The translations under genes were made by a program, and so were the position numbers. From NCBI RefSeq assembly GCF_024400535.1, contig NZ_CP038800.1:2108001-2172000 (forward strand): a stretch of 64,000 bases of DNA, written 5' to 3'. Below the pieces are notes generated by a model. It saw nothing but the letters and a program-made list of their open reading frames with translations, ran no database searches and was not told where the DNA came from. The stretch comes from Treponema denticola. Lineage in GTDB: Bacteria > Spirochaetota > Spirochaetia > Treponematales > Treponemataceae. Below, one piece after another: positions 8,908 through 19,261 of this stretch; position 1 is the stretch's first letter, and each line of letters opens with the position of its first letter.

Positions 8908-9807
8908 ATGAAAGAAGCGGAATTTTGGAAAAAAGAATCTTCTTTTTTAGAAAATGAAGACGATAAAATACGCTGCCTTTTATGCCCTCACAGATGTCTT
9001 ATAAAAGAGGGACAAAGCTCCCGATGCCTTAGCCGCAAAAACATGGGCGGAAAACTTTACAGCTTAAACTACGGCAAGGTTTTGGGAGCAGCCCTCGACC
9101 CAATCGAAAAAAAGCCCCTATACAGGTTTTATCCTTCTACTTATATCTTCTCGGTAGGAACCTTCGGCTGTAACTTTGACTGCCTATTTTGTCAAAACCA
9201 TTTCCTTGTTCATTCCGTTCCAATAGAAGAAAAAACAGAAAAGAAACCTAACAATTATCGGGATGAGGTCAGCCCTGAGGAGCTGATTGGGGCTGTTTTA
9301 AAAACGCCCTCTATCGGCATAGCTTTTACTTATAACGAGCCCACGATTTGGTATGAGTATATAAAGGATGTCCTCCCGCTTGCAAAAGAAAAAGATTTAA
9401 AAACAGTGCTTGTAACAAACGGCTTTATCGAAGAAGAACCCTTACATAAAATTCTTCCGATGGTTGACGCTATGAATATCGATCTAAAGTCATTTTCTCC
9501 GCAGTTTTATACCAAGGTCTGTAAGGGAAAAATAGAACCTGTAATAAACACTATAAAAAAAGCTGCCCCACAAATTCATGTTGAAGTTACCTGCTTGGTT
9601 ATAGAAGGATATAACAGCGGCGACGATGAAATAGACGCCCTCTCCCAAATGCTTTCAAAAATAAGACCCGACATACCTCTTCATATCTCGGCCTTCTACC
9701 CTGCCTACAAGATAAGGGATAAGCCCCCCACAAGGCCTGAAACAATCAGGCACCTATGTAAGACAGCCCAAAGAAATTTAAAATATGTTTATCCGGGGAA
9801 TATTTAA
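8908..9807 (+). CDS. AmmeMemoRadiSam-type radical SAM protein
   Basis: This 299-residue protein has an N-terminal cysteine region (RCLLCPHRCLIKEGQSSRC), the segment LDPIEKKPLYRFYP and the radical SAM cluster CNFDCLFC at about residue 91, followed by FTYNEPT and VTNGF. This is the layout of the AmmeMemoRadiSam radical SAM family, often misnamed a pyruvate formate-lyase activase. GGAGG precedes the ATG, 48 bases after the threonine dehydrogenase. Its expected partners, Memo and AMMECR1, are fused in one gene at 52169-53572, far away. The reaction is unknown. Confidence 0.88.
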   Translation: MKEAEFWKKESSFLENEDDKIRCLLCPHRCLIKEGQSSRCLSRKNMGGKLYSLNYGKVLGAALDPIEKKPLYRFYPSTYIFSVGTFGCNFDCLFCQNHFLVHSVPIEEKTEKKPNNYRDEVSPEELIGAVLKTPSIGIAFTYNEPTIWYEYIKDVLPLAKEKDLKTVLVTNGFIEEEPLHKILPMVDAMNIDLKSFSPQFYTKVCKGKIEPVINTIKKAAPQIHVEVTCLVIEGYNSGDDEIDALSQMLSKIRPDIPLHISAFYPAYKIRDKPPTRPETIRHLCKTAQRNLKYVYPGNI

Positions 9808-9813
9808 GATTCT

Positions 9814-10455
9814 CTAAATTTTTTCTATCCAGCCCCTTTCAGCACCTATCGAGGTATTGGAACCGTGCCCGGGATAAACAGTAGTGTCATCCGGCAAATT
9901 TAAAAGAGATTTTAGTGAAGCCTTCATCTTCTGATCGTCTCCGCCCAAAAGGTCTGTTCTCCCATGGGAGCGGTAAAAAAGGGTATCTCCCGAAAAGAGT
10001 ACTTTTGCTTCCTCATTCCAAAAGCAAACCGAGCCTTCTGTATGCCCGGGAGTATATAAAACCTTAAAACCGTTTACAATATCTCCGTCTTTTAACAAGG
10101 CAGTAGGCTCCGGAAAATCGTATTTTAAAGCTTTTATATATCTTTCTGCACGGATTTGGCTAAAACATGCAATATGCTTTTCTTTTCCGTTTTTGCCCAG
10201 ATATCCTGCATCTGCATGATGAATCCACAAAGAAGAACCGGGATATTTCAACATAAGTTCTGGCACACCGCCCACATGGTCAAAATGTCCGTGGGTAAGC
10301 ATAATCTCGAGTCTTTCGGCATTTTTATTTTTTAGGTATTCCATCAATTCCTCATCCGTGCCGCCCGGATCAACGAGGAGAATCGTTTTTTTATCCAAGG
10401 GAAGAGCCCAAGTCTTTACAAAAAGCGGGCCGGTATAAATCTCCGTAATTTCCAT
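9814..10455 (-). CDS. MBL-fold metallo-hydrolase (glyoxalase II-like)
   Basis: This is a metallo-beta-lactamase fold with the metal motif THGHFDHVGG (HxHxDH), a second ligand at TPGHTEGS, and FSGDTLF plus YPGHGSNT further on. These features fit a hydroxyacylglutathione hydrolase-like thioesterase, with an unknown substrate. The frame can be opened at a TTG at 10473, but I prefer the ATG at 10453-10455; neither has a strong Shine-Dalgarno. It follows rpoN closely and is the last gene of the tldD-tldE-rpoN cluster, converging on the radical SAM gene. Confidence 0.88.
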   Translation of the reverse strand: MEITEIYTGPLFVKTWALPLDKKTILLVDPGGTDEELMEYLKNKNAERLEIMLTHGHFDHVGGVPELMLKYPGSSLWIHHADAGYLGKNGKEKHIACFSQIRAERYIKALKYDFPEPTALLKDGDIVNGFKVLYTPGHTEGSVCFWNEEAKVLFSGDTLFYRSHGRTDLLGGDDQKMKASLKSLLNLPDDTTVYPGHGSNTSIGAERGWIEKI

Positions 10456-10486
10456 ACCTTTTTTATACGGCAATTCGGCAAAAATG

Positions 10487-11878
10487 TCAATTGCGATGAT
10501 AAGAAGAAGGGAGGCCTATTTCTTTGCGGTACTTATTTACAGTTCTTACGGCGATATCGATTCCGCGTTCTTTTAAGATTTGCGAAATACGGGCATCGGT
10601 TTTTTTTTCGGTATCCGATTCGATGATTTCTTGTATTGCTTTTTCTACAAAGTCTTTTGATAGTCCGCCGCTTACTTCCGGCGAAAATAGGTCTTTAATT
10701 TCAAAGATGCCCCACTCGCATCTTATATATTTTTGGTTTGAAACTCTCGAAACGGTAGAAGGGCTTAGGCCCACAATTTCTGCAATATCGATTTGTTTCA
10801 ATGGCTTTAAATAACCTGCCTGCATTTTTTCACTCTCCCCTTCAGAGGACGGTTTGCAGGGGCGGCCTAAAAAAAAGGCCTCTTGAAAATTTACAAGAGC
10901 AGTTAAGACCTTTAGTATAGTCTGATTGCGGTAGGCAAGCACATTCATAAAAAGAGCTGCCTTGTTTAAAAACTCCGAAGCCTGTTTTTTTTCTTCTTTT
11001 GAACCGGAATTTTTTATTTTTTCATATTCGGGCGAAATCTCCAAGGCAGGAACTTCCTCATCATTTATTATAATCTTAAGCTCATTCCCTTCCCGTTTTA
11101 TCTCGGCAATCGGCGTAATAAATTTTTCGCCGTCTCCTTTGCTTGCATAGATAAGGCCCGGCTTGGGGTTTAAGGCACCTATCAGTCCTGCAAGTTCTTC
11201 CGCCGTTTCAAAATCTATATCGATTTTTTTTTGAGCAAGTTTTTTTATAAAAAGTTTTAAATCTGAAACAAAGACAAGAATTTCATAGTGTTCTTTTATT
11301 ATCTTTACACAAAGAGAATGTATGGTTTTATAAATATCAAGGATTTCATGCGTTTTGGGCGACTCGCAAAGGATTCCGGCCTGCACAATAAGCGATTCTT
11401 TAAAACCGGAACAGGCACAGCCTATCGGCTCAAACCGCCTGACAATGTTAAGAGCTTTTTTTATTTCAGCATGGTTTATCTTTTTTTCGGCAAGCAAGTC
11501 TGCAAAAAGTTCTTCAAGAGGCACCCAATAAAAACCGTTTTGATCCAAATTTTGAATTATGAGCATTGCCGCATCTAGGACATATTCGTCCGCAATCGAT
11601 TCTCCGGCTTGTTCAATCAGATGAGCTTGAAGGGTTTTGCGGGAATCATCTTCGATGCTCTCCAAAAAACTTTGATGCTTATCCCCCTCTTCAGCAGAGG
11701 CGGCACTCACTCGGGAAGAGGTTTTAAAAATAAGGGCCGGATTCCGCTTTACTTCTTTTATTACCTCTTCCTGAAGTTCTTCGCTCGATAAATTAAGCAG
11801 GGCAACAGCATTCAGCATCTGCTGGTTCATCACCATTTTTTGAGATAGAATCTGCTGCTGCCTTTGCTTTAATAACAT
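10487..11878 (-). CDS. rpoN: RNA polymerase sigma-54 factor
   Basis: This 463-residue protein begins with the glutamine-rich activator-response region (KQRQQQILSQKMVMNQQML), followed by core-binding and DNA-binding regions. It ends with the RpoN box, here AVRTVNKYRKEIGLPSS; the consensus core is ARRTVxKYR. The helix-turn-helix IAEIVGLSPSTVSRVSNQKY lies before it. Sigma-54 transcribes from -24/-12 promoters with an AAA+ activator; no such activator lies in this window. It is 11 bases downstream of tldE and so probably co-transcribed with tldD-tldE. Confidence 0.95.
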   Translation of the reverse strand: MLLKQRQQQILSQKMVMNQQMLNAVALLNLSSEELQEEVIKEVKRNPALIFKTSSRVSAASAEEGDKHQSFLESIEDDSRKTLQAHLIEQAGESIADEYVLDAAMLIIQNLDQNGFYWVPLEELFADLLAEKKINHAEIKKALNIVRRFEPIGCACSGFKESLIVQAGILCESPKTHEILDIYKTIHSLCVKIIKEHYEILVFVSDLKLFIKKLAQKKIDIDFETAEELAGLIGALNPKPGLIYASKGDGEKFITPIAEIKREGNELKIIINDEEVPALEISPEYEKIKNSGSKEEKKQASEFLNKAALFMNVLAYRNQTILKVLTALVNFQEAFFLGRPCKPSSEGESEKMQAGYLKPLKQIDIAEIVGLSPSTVSRVSNQKYIRCEWGIFEIKDLFSPEVSGGLSKDFVEKAIQEIIESDTEKKTDARISQILKERGIDIAVRTVNKYRKEIGLPSSYHRN

Positions 11879-11889
11879 TTATTTTTACC

Positions 11890-13224
11890 TTAGAGCGTGC
11901 AGTTAAAATCCTTTACCAAGATGCCGGGAAGCGAAGCTCCTCCTGTGCTTCTTCTGCCGTAAGTGCCGGTGTTGGCAAAGATGCGGCTTTCCTTTGTTAC
12001 GGCTAAAAGGTTTTCCCCGAACATATTGTACAAGGATTCGTCCCAACGCATATCGGCAATGGGGGCAACGATTTTTCCGTCTTCTACCCAAAGGCAGGCA
12101 AAGCGGGTCATTCCCGTAACGCGGGCCGATGAGGTATCGCTCCAGTTTAGGTAGTTAAAGTTTGAAATATAAATACCCGTACCCAGCTCTTTTACGGCAT
12201 CAGCTTCGTTTAAGTTTCCCGCTCCGATAACTATTGAACGCATGCTTTCGCTTAAAGGAGCACCGTTGGACTTTACCCCGTACTGGGTTTCGGTTCTTAA
12301 ACTGACCAAGGTATTTTTAAGCTTACCTTTTTCGATTATGCTTAATTTTTCGGGAGCAAGCTCTCCATTTGAGTTAAAGGCAGGTTCAAGCCCAAGCGAA
12401 AAGTCCTGAGTCAAATTAAACTTATCGGAAAAATGCTCTCTTCCCTCTTTTAAGGCAAGGTAAGCACTGGAGCCTTGCTGCATACTCCTTTCGCTAAAAC
12501 CGTTCCACGAAAAAAAGTCCGTTACATCAAGAAGAGCATCGGCACTTATAAATGCTTTGTATTTTCCGGGGGCTAATTTTTTTTGAGGCGTGTGTAAAAC
12601 CTCCAAGCCCTTTCGAGCTTGCTCTATCTTTAGCTTATATTGAGCATCACTCCATTCAGTTCCCGAATAAAGAGATTTTATACCGCGGCCGTTTTCGAGC
12701 CAAACCGAATAATCCAAAACAAAGGTTTCTGTTTGAAACCAGTGACTTGCCCCTGCAGAAGTTATAACACCCTTACAAATAACGCCCTGAGAATAAAGAC
12801 CTGCAAAGTCAAGGTCTTTAACGGGAGATAAAATAGTTTCGGGTATCTTATCTTCGGGCAAAAGTTTTCCCGTATATATTGCCGAAGAGGTTTGCGAGGC
12901 TTCGGGAATTGACTGGTACTTGTCTTCGGGCAGAAGCATTATAGAGTCTCTAGCTTCTTGAAGAGCCTCTGCAGCCATCCTCTTATCTTTTTCCATACTC
13001 ATCTGAATACCGAAACTGAAATTATGGGTGCGGTTCTTTTTCCAAAAAGTACAAGAAAAATAACCTTGATCAACCATTCCGTTTTGGCGTACCTTAGCCT
13101 TGCTAAAGCGCATAAAATAGCTTTTTTCGCCCGAAAAAGAAATCGAAATTTTTTCTCCCTCAAGCAGTTCAGAAAGCATAAAATCGGCAATCGATTCAAA
13201 ATATTCTTTAAAACTCATTTTCAT
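11890..13224 (-). CDS. tldE: TldE/PmbA family metalloprotease-related protein
   Basis: This 444-residue protein has the TldE/PmbA fold: an N-terminal domain and a C-terminal part with LAPGKYKAFIS, FSERSMQQGSSAYL and the closing GILVKDFN. It lacks the HExxxH zinc motif of its partner, as expected for the non-catalytic subunit. TldD-TldE heterodimers degrade unfolded or modified peptides. Its start overlaps the tldD stop (ATGA, 13221-13224). Sequence divergence from enterobacterial PmbA is large, but the pairing makes the call secure. Confidence 0.88.
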   Translation of the reverse strand: MKMSFKEYFESIADFMLSELLEGEKISISFSGEKSYFMRFSKAKVRQNGMVDQGYFSCTFWKKNRTHNFSFGIQMSMEKDKRMAAEALQEARDSIMLLPEDKYQSIPEASQTSSAIYTGKLLPEDKIPETILSPVKDLDFAGLYSQGVICKGVITSAGASHWFQTETFVLDYSVWLENGRGIKSLYSGTEWSDAQYKLKIEQARKGLEVLHTPQKKLAPGKYKAFISADALLDVTDFFSWNGFSERSMQQGSSAYLALKEGREHFSDKFNLTQDFSLGLEPAFNSNGELAPEKLSIIEKGKLKNTLVSLRTETQYGVKSNGAPLSESMRSIVIGAGNLNEADAVKELGTGIYISNFNYLNWSDTSSARVTGMTRFACLWVEDGKIVAPIADMRWDESLYNMFGENLLAVTKESRIFANTGTYGRRSTGGASLPGILVKDFNCTL

Positions 13225-14687
13225 TTTCCGCCTCCAAAAACTTCTACATCAGAAAATGCGCATACAGGACTTGCGTGTCCTACACTGATAACCTGATTCG
13301 GTTCTCCCTTACCGCAGTTAGGCGTTCCGTAAACATGGAATGTGGATTTGTCGCCTACGGCACAGAGGTTTCGACAAAAGTTTTGAGATACACCTCGGTA
13401 GTTCGGGTCGCGTACGGTTTTCGTAATTTTTCCGTTTTCGATTAATTGGCCGTATTCGCATCCGAATTGAAATTTATTGCGGTAATCGTCTATCGACCAT
13501 GAGCGGTTAGATGTCATAATAATTCCTTTTTCGATTGAAGAAATTATTTGATCAAAGCTGCTGGTTCCCGGTTCAAGGTTTAGGTTTGCCATTCTGTCTA
13601 TCGGCGGACGATTCCACGAGGTTGCTCTTTGGTTTGCGACCATCTTGTCCGGCGGAACGGGTTTGCCTGCATAGAGGCGGACTGCACTTTCAAGGCTTCC
13701 CAAGGCGCAAACTAAGATTCCGTCCTTGATTATAAATGTTTTCTTTGCCTGAGCCCCTGTTTGGTCGGCGGCAAATGTGGCAAGCTGATATGGAATCGTA
13801 GGATCGTAGCAGATATTCATAAGCTTTGAGCCGTATTGGAAGCTTCCTATATCTTCAGGCTTTATAAAACTGCCGCCTGCAAAGTTTCTTTCATCACCTA
13901 AAATGCGGTCAATTTCCAAGGGGTGGCCGACGCTTTCGTGAATTTGTAAAAGCATTTGGTCGGGCATAAGAACGAGGGTGCGCCTGTCGGAAGGACAGGA
14001 CTCGGCTCCCAAGAGCTCTATTACTTCATTCCCTACCCGTTTGGCTTCTACCTTGGATTTGGCAAAGTTTAAAAACTCATAGCCTCCCTGAAAGGTACGG
14101 GCACCTGAGCCATTATAAGTCCGTCTTTGAATTATGTCGCCTCGGCGGGCAGCGGCACCGAAACTTGAACCTATTGTGTAAAAATCTTGTAAGATTTTTG
14201 CCCCGCCTGAGCTTAAAAGCTCTATCATCTCTTCGCCTAAATTTACATAAGCATGAGTGTCAATAACTTCATCAGAGACTTTTAAAATATTGCATATCTC
14301 AAAAAGATAATCGAAAATTTCCGTTTTGGAAGGGCGGGTCTTTTTACCCCTAAGAGTCTCGTATTTTAATTCCGTATCCGGCCTGACATTTTTGTCAAAA
14401 TCGGCAATCTTAAAGGCCGAAGCGGTTTGAGCGGCATTAAAGGCTTGACAGGCAGCTTCGGCAGCTCCTTGAGGCGTCATGTTTTGAGTTGCCCCATAAG
14501 CAATATGCCCCTTATACAAGACTTCAACCATAAAACCCTGATCAAGCCCATAACCGGAAGATTCAAAAGCTCCATCTTGAGCCTCAAAAGAAGTTTCCCT
14601 TGTGCGGTGAATGCGTAAAGTTACAAGCTCCGCCTTAGGAACGGCGTTTTTTGCAGCTTCAAGCAGACTTTCCGATGTATAAATCAT
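13221..14687 (-). CDS. tldD: TldD family zinc metalloprotease
   Basis: This 488-residue protein carries the TldD zinc motif HESVGHPLE (about residue 250). Further along it has GTSSFDQIISSIEKGI and a C-terminal YGQLIENGKI. It should form the active subunit with TldE, encoded directly downstream with a four-base overlap. The complex cleaves peptides with little sequence preference and processes some modified peptides. A strong promoter lies 28 bases upstream of the ATG. It heads the tldD-tldE-rpoN-MBL gene run. Confidence 0.93.
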   Translation of the reverse strand: MIYTSESLLEAAKNAVPKAELVTLRIHRTRETSFEAQDGAFESSGYGLDQGFMVEVLYKGHIAYGATQNMTPQGAAEAACQAFNAAQTASAFKIADFDKNVRPDTELKYETLRGKKTRPSKTEIFDYLFEICNILKVSDEVIDTHAYVNLGEEMIELLSSGGAKILQDFYTIGSSFGAAARRGDIIQRRTYNGSGARTFQGGYEFLNFAKSKVEAKRVGNEVIELLGAESCPSDRRTLVLMPDQMLLQIHESVGHPLEIDRILGDERNFAGGSFIKPEDIGSFQYGSKLMNICYDPTIPYQLATFAADQTGAQAKKTFIIKDGILVCALGSLESAVRLYAGKPVPPDKMVANQRATSWNRPPIDRMANLNLEPGTSSFDQIISSIEKGIIMTSNRSWSIDDYRNKFQFGCEYGQLIENGKITKTVRDPNYRGVSQNFCRNLCAVGDKSTFHVYGTPNCGKGEPNQVISVGHASPVCAFSDVEVFGGGK

Positions 14688-14714
14688 ATTTCCCCCTAAA
14701 TAATTACTAGAGCT

Positions 14715-14743
14715 ATTATATCAAAAAGAGGCAGATTTTGCAA
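14715..14743 (-). promoter_or_regulatory. Sigma-70 promoter of tldD-tldE-rpoN
   Basis: TTGCAA (14738-14743) and TATAAT (14715-14720) are spaced by 17 bases on the minus strand, with an upstream TG giving TGATATAAT. Confidence 0.8.
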
Positions 14744-14807
14744 TTGAAAAAAAAGGAAAAGATCAAACAGGATATTATGGAGTTACAATAGGACCTAAAA
14801 ATGCTTT

Positions 14808-16271
14808 TTACTCAAAGCTGTTTTTATCGGCGGCGCCGCTGACATCGACGGGGTATTTACCGTCAAAGCAGGCACAGCAAAAGCGGGTGTTTGCTCCGGC
14901 ATCCTTCATCGCTTTGAGCATACTTTCTTGGGATAGATAAACTAAGGAGTCTGCACCGATGTGTTCCCTGATTTCTTCAACCGATTTTTTGTGAGCGATG
15001 AGGTTTTCGGGGTCTCCCATATCTACACCCATAAAGCAGGAGTATCGTACCGGAGGAGAAGATATTCTGATGTGTACTTCTTTTGCACCCGCTCCCCTAA
15101 GCATTTTGATTAAGGGCCCCATGGTGCTTCCTCTGACGATGCTGTCATCTACCACAACAATGCGTTTTCCTTGGACAGCTTCGGAAAGAACATTGAACTT
15201 CATCGCAACACCTTGGTCACGCAATTTTTGGGTAGGCTGAATAAAGGTGCGTCCTATGTAGCGGTTTTTTGAAAAGCCTTCATCATAGGGAATACCCGAT
15301 TCTTGAGAGTAGCCTATGGCTGCCGAACGGGACGAGTCGGGAATGGCTATAACTATATCGGCCTCAACGGGAGAGCTCTTTGCAAGCTCCTTTCCGAAAT
15401 TTACACGGGATACATGAACCGAAGCATTGTTCCAAACCGAGTCGGGGCGGGCAAAATAGACATACTCAAAAATACATGGGGAAAGAGGCTCCTTAGGCGG
15501 AATACGCATACAAAGCTCGGCTCCGTTATCGACAAGTTTTAGAATCTCACCGGCTTTTACCTCAGTAACATCCTTACAGCCCAGCGTTAAAAGAGCACAA
15601 GATTCGCTTGCCGCAACCGATACTCCGTCCTGAAAACTTCCGGCACAAAGAGGCCTGAAGCCCCAAGGGTCTCTGGCTATGTAAATGCCTTCAACCGTTA
15701 AAACGGCAATCGAAAAAGCTCCTTCCCATTCTCGCATACATGAAGCTATACGCTCCGCCCAAGAATCGCCCTTGGCAGCTGCAAGCATCATAATCATAAC
15801 TTCGGTATCGGAGGTAGAAGAAAGCCCTACCCCTCTTTCCAAAAGTGTTTTTCTTAAATGCGGGGCATTTACAAGGTTTCCGTTATGAGCAAGGGCTATA
15901 GGCCCGTGCATTGTTTCTATATAAAAGGGCTGGATATTTCCAAAAGAAGAAGAACCTGTAGTCGAGTAGCGGGTGTGGCCGATGGCAGCATAACCTTGGA
16001 GATTCGATATATCGTGTTCGGTAAAAATGTTGGAAACAAGGCCCGGTTTTTTGAAGACTCGGATATGTTTTCCGTTTGAAACAGCCATTCCGGCGGCCTC
16101 TTGTCCCCTGTGTTGAAGAGAAAAAAGAGCATAAAAAACCGAGCGGGCAGCGTCATCCGGCCTGAAAGGCAGCCTTTCCGGATTTTCTGTCTTATAGGAG
16201 TTTGAATCCCAGACAGCTGCAATTCCGCATTCTTCCCCCAAACTCGATTTAAAAATATCATCCTTGCTCAT
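14808..16271 (-). CDS. purF: Amidophosphoribosyltransferase
   Basis: This 487-residue enzyme catalyses the first committed step of purine synthesis, moving glutamine nitrogen onto PRPP. Cys15 in GEECGIAAVWD is the expected N-terminal nucleophile after propeptide removal, as in the Bacillus-type enzyme. The glutaminase domain has SLQHRGQEAAG and IGHTRYSTTG. The PRPP loop is VVVDDSIVRGSTMG near residue 376. The C-terminal FCCACFDGKYP could supply Fe-S ligands. GAGGAG lies about 11 bases before the ATG. No other pur gene is nearby. Confidence 0.95.
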   Translation of the reverse strand: MSKDDIFKSSLGEECGIAAVWDSNSYKTENPERLPFRPDDAARSVFYALFSLQHRGQEAAGMAVSNGKHIRVFKKPGLVSNIFTEHDISNLQGYAAIGHTRYSTTGSSSFGNIQPFYIETMHGPIALAHNGNLVNAPHLRKTLLERGVGLSSTSDTEVMIMMLAAAKGDSWAERIASCMREWEGAFSIAVLTVEGIYIARDPWGFRPLCAGSFQDGVSVAASESCALLTLGCKDVTEVKAGEILKLVDNGAELCMRIPPKEPLSPCIFEYVYFARPDSVWNNASVHVSRVNFGKELAKSSPVEADIVIAIPDSSRSAAIGYSQESGIPYDEGFSKNRYIGRTFIQPTQKLRDQGVAMKFNVLSEAVQGKRIVVVDDSIVRGSTMGPLIKMLRGAGAKEVHIRISSPPVRYSCFMGVDMGDPENLIAHKKSVEEIREHIGADSLVYLSQESMLKAMKDAGANTRFCCACFDGKYPVDVSGAADKNSFE

Positions 16272-16297
16272 TTTACCCTATTCTCCTCAAATCTAAT

Positions 16298-16343
16298 CAA
16301 AAAAAACAAAGGGAGACCTCTCATCTTATAGAAAGAGCCTCCC
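16298..16343 (-). terminator. Rho-independent terminator after the zinc-ribbon gene
   Basis: Read on the minus strand, GGGAG...CTCT pairs with AGAG...CTCCC (16311-16321 with 16334-16343) with a small internal loop, followed by TTTGTTTTTTTT. It separates the zinc-ribbon gene from purF. Confidence 0.75.
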
Positions 16344-16378
16344 TCTTCGGCATTTTAAGAACTTTTAAACCTGATCGA

Positions 16379-16549
16379 TTAATGAAAGTCTTTAGGTCGT
16401 CGTTCAACTCTTTTACACTTTGAACATTCTGCAATATTTTTAATCTTACCGTTATCGACCATTGTTTTTAATACGATGTCTCCGCCGCAAGGACAATTAA
16501 ATTTTTGAGTCGCAGCAGCAGTTCGAGAGTTTTTACTTGCACCAGCCAT
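16379..16549 (-). CDS. Small zinc-ribbon protein
   Basis: A 56-residue protein starts MAGASKNSRTAAA, followed by CPCGGD and ECSKCKRVERRP, four cysteines arranged as CxC...CxxC, which fits a single zinc ribbon. A perfect AGGAGG lies five bases before the ATG. A consensus promoter sits upstream (16593-16621) and a terminator downstream, so it is a self-contained transcription unit between leuS and purF. The basic composition and zinc ribbon suggest nucleic-acid or ribosome binding. I do not recognise a named family. Confidence 0.85.
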   Translation of the reverse strand: MAGASKNSRTAAATQKFNCPCGGDIVLKTMVDNGKIKNIAECSKCKRVERRPKDFH

Positions 16550-16592
16550 ACTTGCCTCCTAGTAAAATATTTATTGTTATGCTAACCTAATA

Positions 16593-16621
16593 AGTATAAA
16601 AAAAAAGTAGCTTTATGTCAA
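16593..16621 (-). promoter_or_regulatory. Sigma-70 promoter of the zinc-ribbon gene
   Basis: A perfect TTGACA (16616-16621) and TATACT (16593-16598) are separated by 17 bases on the minus strand. The leader would be about 37 bases. Confidence 0.85.
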
Positions 16622-16637
16622 TAGAGCCGATTATATT

Positions 16638-19214
16638 CTATTGTACTACAATATTTACGAGCTTATCGGGCACTGTAATTATCTTTTTAATCTCCTTGCC
16701 TTCAATATTGCGGACAGCTCCTTCATTCGATAAAGCAAGGCGTTCCAGTTCCTCTTTAGAGGTTCCTGCTTCTGCCTCAAACTTACCGCGGAGTTTTCCG
16801 TTTACCTGTACTACCACAGTGCAGGTTTGGTCAACGCAGAATTTTTCGACAAACATCGGCCAGTGAGAATAGGCTATCGATTCATCATTTCCCATCTTTT
16901 GCCAAAGCTCTTCGGCCAAGTGAGGAGCGTAGGGGTTTAAAAGTTTTACAAAATTATACCAAACATAGTGGGGTATTTTTTTGTGCTTTGAAACCTCATT
17001 TATAAAAATCATCATCTGGCTTATGGCAGTATTAAAGTTAAGAGAGGCTGTGTCCTCGGTTACCTTTTTTATGGTCTTATTTAAAAGAACTGTCAAGGTC
17101 TTGGTTTCAGGGGTCGAGGTATCGTTGACGGGAGTTTTGTATATTTCCCTGTCGGACATATTCCAGATTTTTTCCAAAAACCTGAACACGCCCATGATGC
17201 CGCTTGTGTTCCAAGGTTTTGAAACCTCTAAGGGGCCTAAGAACATTTCGTAGAGGCGAAGGGTGTCTGCCCCATATTCCTTTATGATGTCGTCGGGATT
17301 GATAACATTCTTTAAGCTCTTGGACATCTTGGCTATTACCTGTTCAAGTTTTTCTCCGGTTTCAATGTCTTCAAATTCGGTTTCAGATATTTTTTTAACC
17401 TTATCGACAGGAACAAGGCTTTTGTTTTTTCTCATATAGGCAAAGGAGGTTATCATTCCCTGATTTACAAGCCGTGTAAAGGGTTCTTTTGTAGAAACCA
17501 GTCCCAGATCATACAAGACCTTGTGCCAAAACCTTGCATACAATAGGTGGAGAACAGCATGTTCGGTTCCTCCGACATAGAGGTCTACAGGCATCCAGTA
17601 ATCGCATTTTTCTTTGTCGGCAAAGGCTTCGTTGTTATGAGGGTCTATAAAGCGGAGATAGAACCAGCAAGAACCTGCCCACTGAGGCATCGTATTGGTT
17701 TCCCGTTTTGCTTCCTTTCCGCATTTGGGACATTTTGTATTTACCCAAGAGTCGATAGCCGCCAAGGGGCTTTCTCCGGTACCTGTTGGAGCATAGCTTT
17801 CTACTTGGGGAAGGGTTAAGGGAAGGTCATGCTCGTCCAGTGGAACTATGCCGCAAGAGGGGCAGTGTACCAATGGTATAGGCTCACCCCAATAGCGCTG
17901 ACGGCTGAAAATCCAGTCACGGAGTTTATAGTTTACGGCTCTTTTTGCAAGGCCTAAGCTTTCAAGATATTCCGTGATTTTTGTCTTTGCTTCTTCCGTT
18001 TTTAGACCGTCAAACTGTTTTGAGTTTACCGAATAGCCGTCCTCGGTTGTACAAGCCTCAGGCTCCTCAGAAAAGTCTCTTTTTCCGCTTTCCCATTCTT
18101 CCGCACCGGCTACAACCTTGATTTTAGGCAGATTGAATTGGGCAGCAAACTCAAAGTCTCTTTCATCATGGGCGGGGACAGCCATAATTGCTCCCGTGCC
18201 GTAGGAGATTAAAATATAGTCCGAAATCCAGACGGGGATTTTTTGTTCCGTCAATGGATTGATTGCATAGGCTCCCGTAAAAACGCCGGTCTTGTTTTTT
18301 GCGAGGTCTGTTCTTTCGAGGTCGCTTTTTTTTGCGGCCTCTTCGATATAAGCGGCGACGGCTTTTTCTTGGCTGCTTGTAGTTATGCTTTTTACGAGCT
18401 CGTGTTCCGGGGCCAAGACCATGTAGGTCGCTCCGAAGATAGTGTCGGGGCGGGTTGTATAAACCTTGATTTTTTGTCCGGTTTCTTTTCCGTCCTTATC
18501 TACAAGGGCAAAGTCAACCTCGGCTCCCGTACTCTTGCCTATCCAGTTTTTTTGCATGATTTTGATGGATTCGGGCCAGTCAAGTTCATCCAAGTCTTCT
18601 AAGAGGCGTTCGGCATATTCGGTTATCTTTAAAATCCACTGCCTCAAGTTTTTGCGTTGAATTTGAGCTCCGCATCTTTCGCATTTTCCGTCCTTTACTT
18701 CTTCATTGGCAAGGCCTGTTAAGCAGGAAGGGCACCAGTTGATGGGGGCTTCTTTTTCGTAGGCTAATCCCTTTTTAAATAATTGAAGGAATATCCACTG
18801 GGTCCATTTATAATATGATTCTTCACTTGTGGAGATTTCCCTATCCCAGTCATAACTTAAACCTATCGATTTAATCTGCTTTCTAAAGGTTTCCATATTT
18901 TTTCGGGTGGTAATAAGAGGATGAACGCCCGTTTTTATGGCATAGTTTTCTGCAGGCAGTCCGAAGGAATCAAAGCCCATCGGGTGGAGTACATTGTATC
19001 CGCTCATGCGTAAAAAACGGCTGTAAATATCCGTTGCAGTATAGCCTTCAGGGTGCCCTACATGGAGGCCGTCTCCCGAAGGATAGGGAAACATATCCAA
19101 AATATAGAGTCTCTTATCCTTAGGATAATTTTTGTCTTCAACTGTTTTAAATGTTTTATTTTCTTCCCAATATTTTTGCCATTTGGGTTCTATCGTGCTA
19201 AAGGGATAAGCCAT
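16638..19214 (-). CDS. leuS: Leucyl-tRNA synthetase
   Basis: This 858-residue class Ia synthetase has the HIGH-type motif HVGH (51-54) in [20 protein letters not shown], a zinc-binding CPSC...CERC insertion near 160-183, the CP1 editing domain ([12 protein letters not shown] and [12 protein letters not shown]) and KMSKSLKNV near residue 630. It charges tRNA-Leu with leucine. GGAG precedes the ATG. Length and domain order are normal for bacteria. Confidence 0.97.
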   Translation of the reverse strand: MAYPFSTIEPKWQKYWEENKTFKTVEDKNYPKDKRLYILDMFPYPSGDGLHVGHPEGYTATDIYSRFLRMSGYNVLHPMGFDSFGLPAENYAIKTGVHPLITTRKNMETFRKQIKSIGLSYDWDREISTSEESYYKWTQWIFLQLFKKGLAYEKEAPINWCPSCLTGLANEEVKDGKCERCGAQIQRKNLRQWILKITEYAERLLEDLDELDWPESIKIMQKNWIGKSTGAEVDFALVDKDGKETGQKIKVYTTRPDTIFGATYMVLAPEHELVKSITTSSQEKAVAAYIEEAAKKSDLERTDLAKNKTGVFTGAYAINPLTEQKIPVWISDYILISYGTGAIMAVPAHDERDFEFAAQFNLPKIKVVAGAEEWESGKRDFSEEPEACTTEDGYSVNSKQFDGLKTEEAKTKITEYLESLGLAKRAVNYKLRDWIFSRQRYWGEPIPLVHCPSCGIVPLDEHDLPLTLPQVESYAPTGTGESPLAAIDSWVNTKCPKCGKEAKRETNTMPQWAGSCWFYLRFIDPHNNEAFADKEKCDYWMPVDLYVGGTEHAVLHLLYARFWHKVLYDLGLVSTKEPFTRLVNQGMITSFAYMRKNKSLVPVDKVKKISETEFEDIETGEKLEQVIAKMSKSLKNVINPDDIIKEYGADTLRLYEMFLGPLEVSKPWNTSGIMGVFRFLEKIWNMSDREIYKTPVNDTSTPETKTLTVLLNKTIKKVTEDTASLNFNTAISQMMIFINEVSKHKKIPHYVWYNFVKLLNPYAPHLAEELWQKMGNDESIAYSHWPMFVEKFCVDQTCTVVVQVNGKLRGKFEAEAGTSKEELERLALSNEGAVRNIEGKEIKKIITVPDKLVNIVVQ

Positions 19215-19261
19215 ATTTTACTCCAAGAAAATTGATGAATCTATCAAAATTGACGGAAGAT

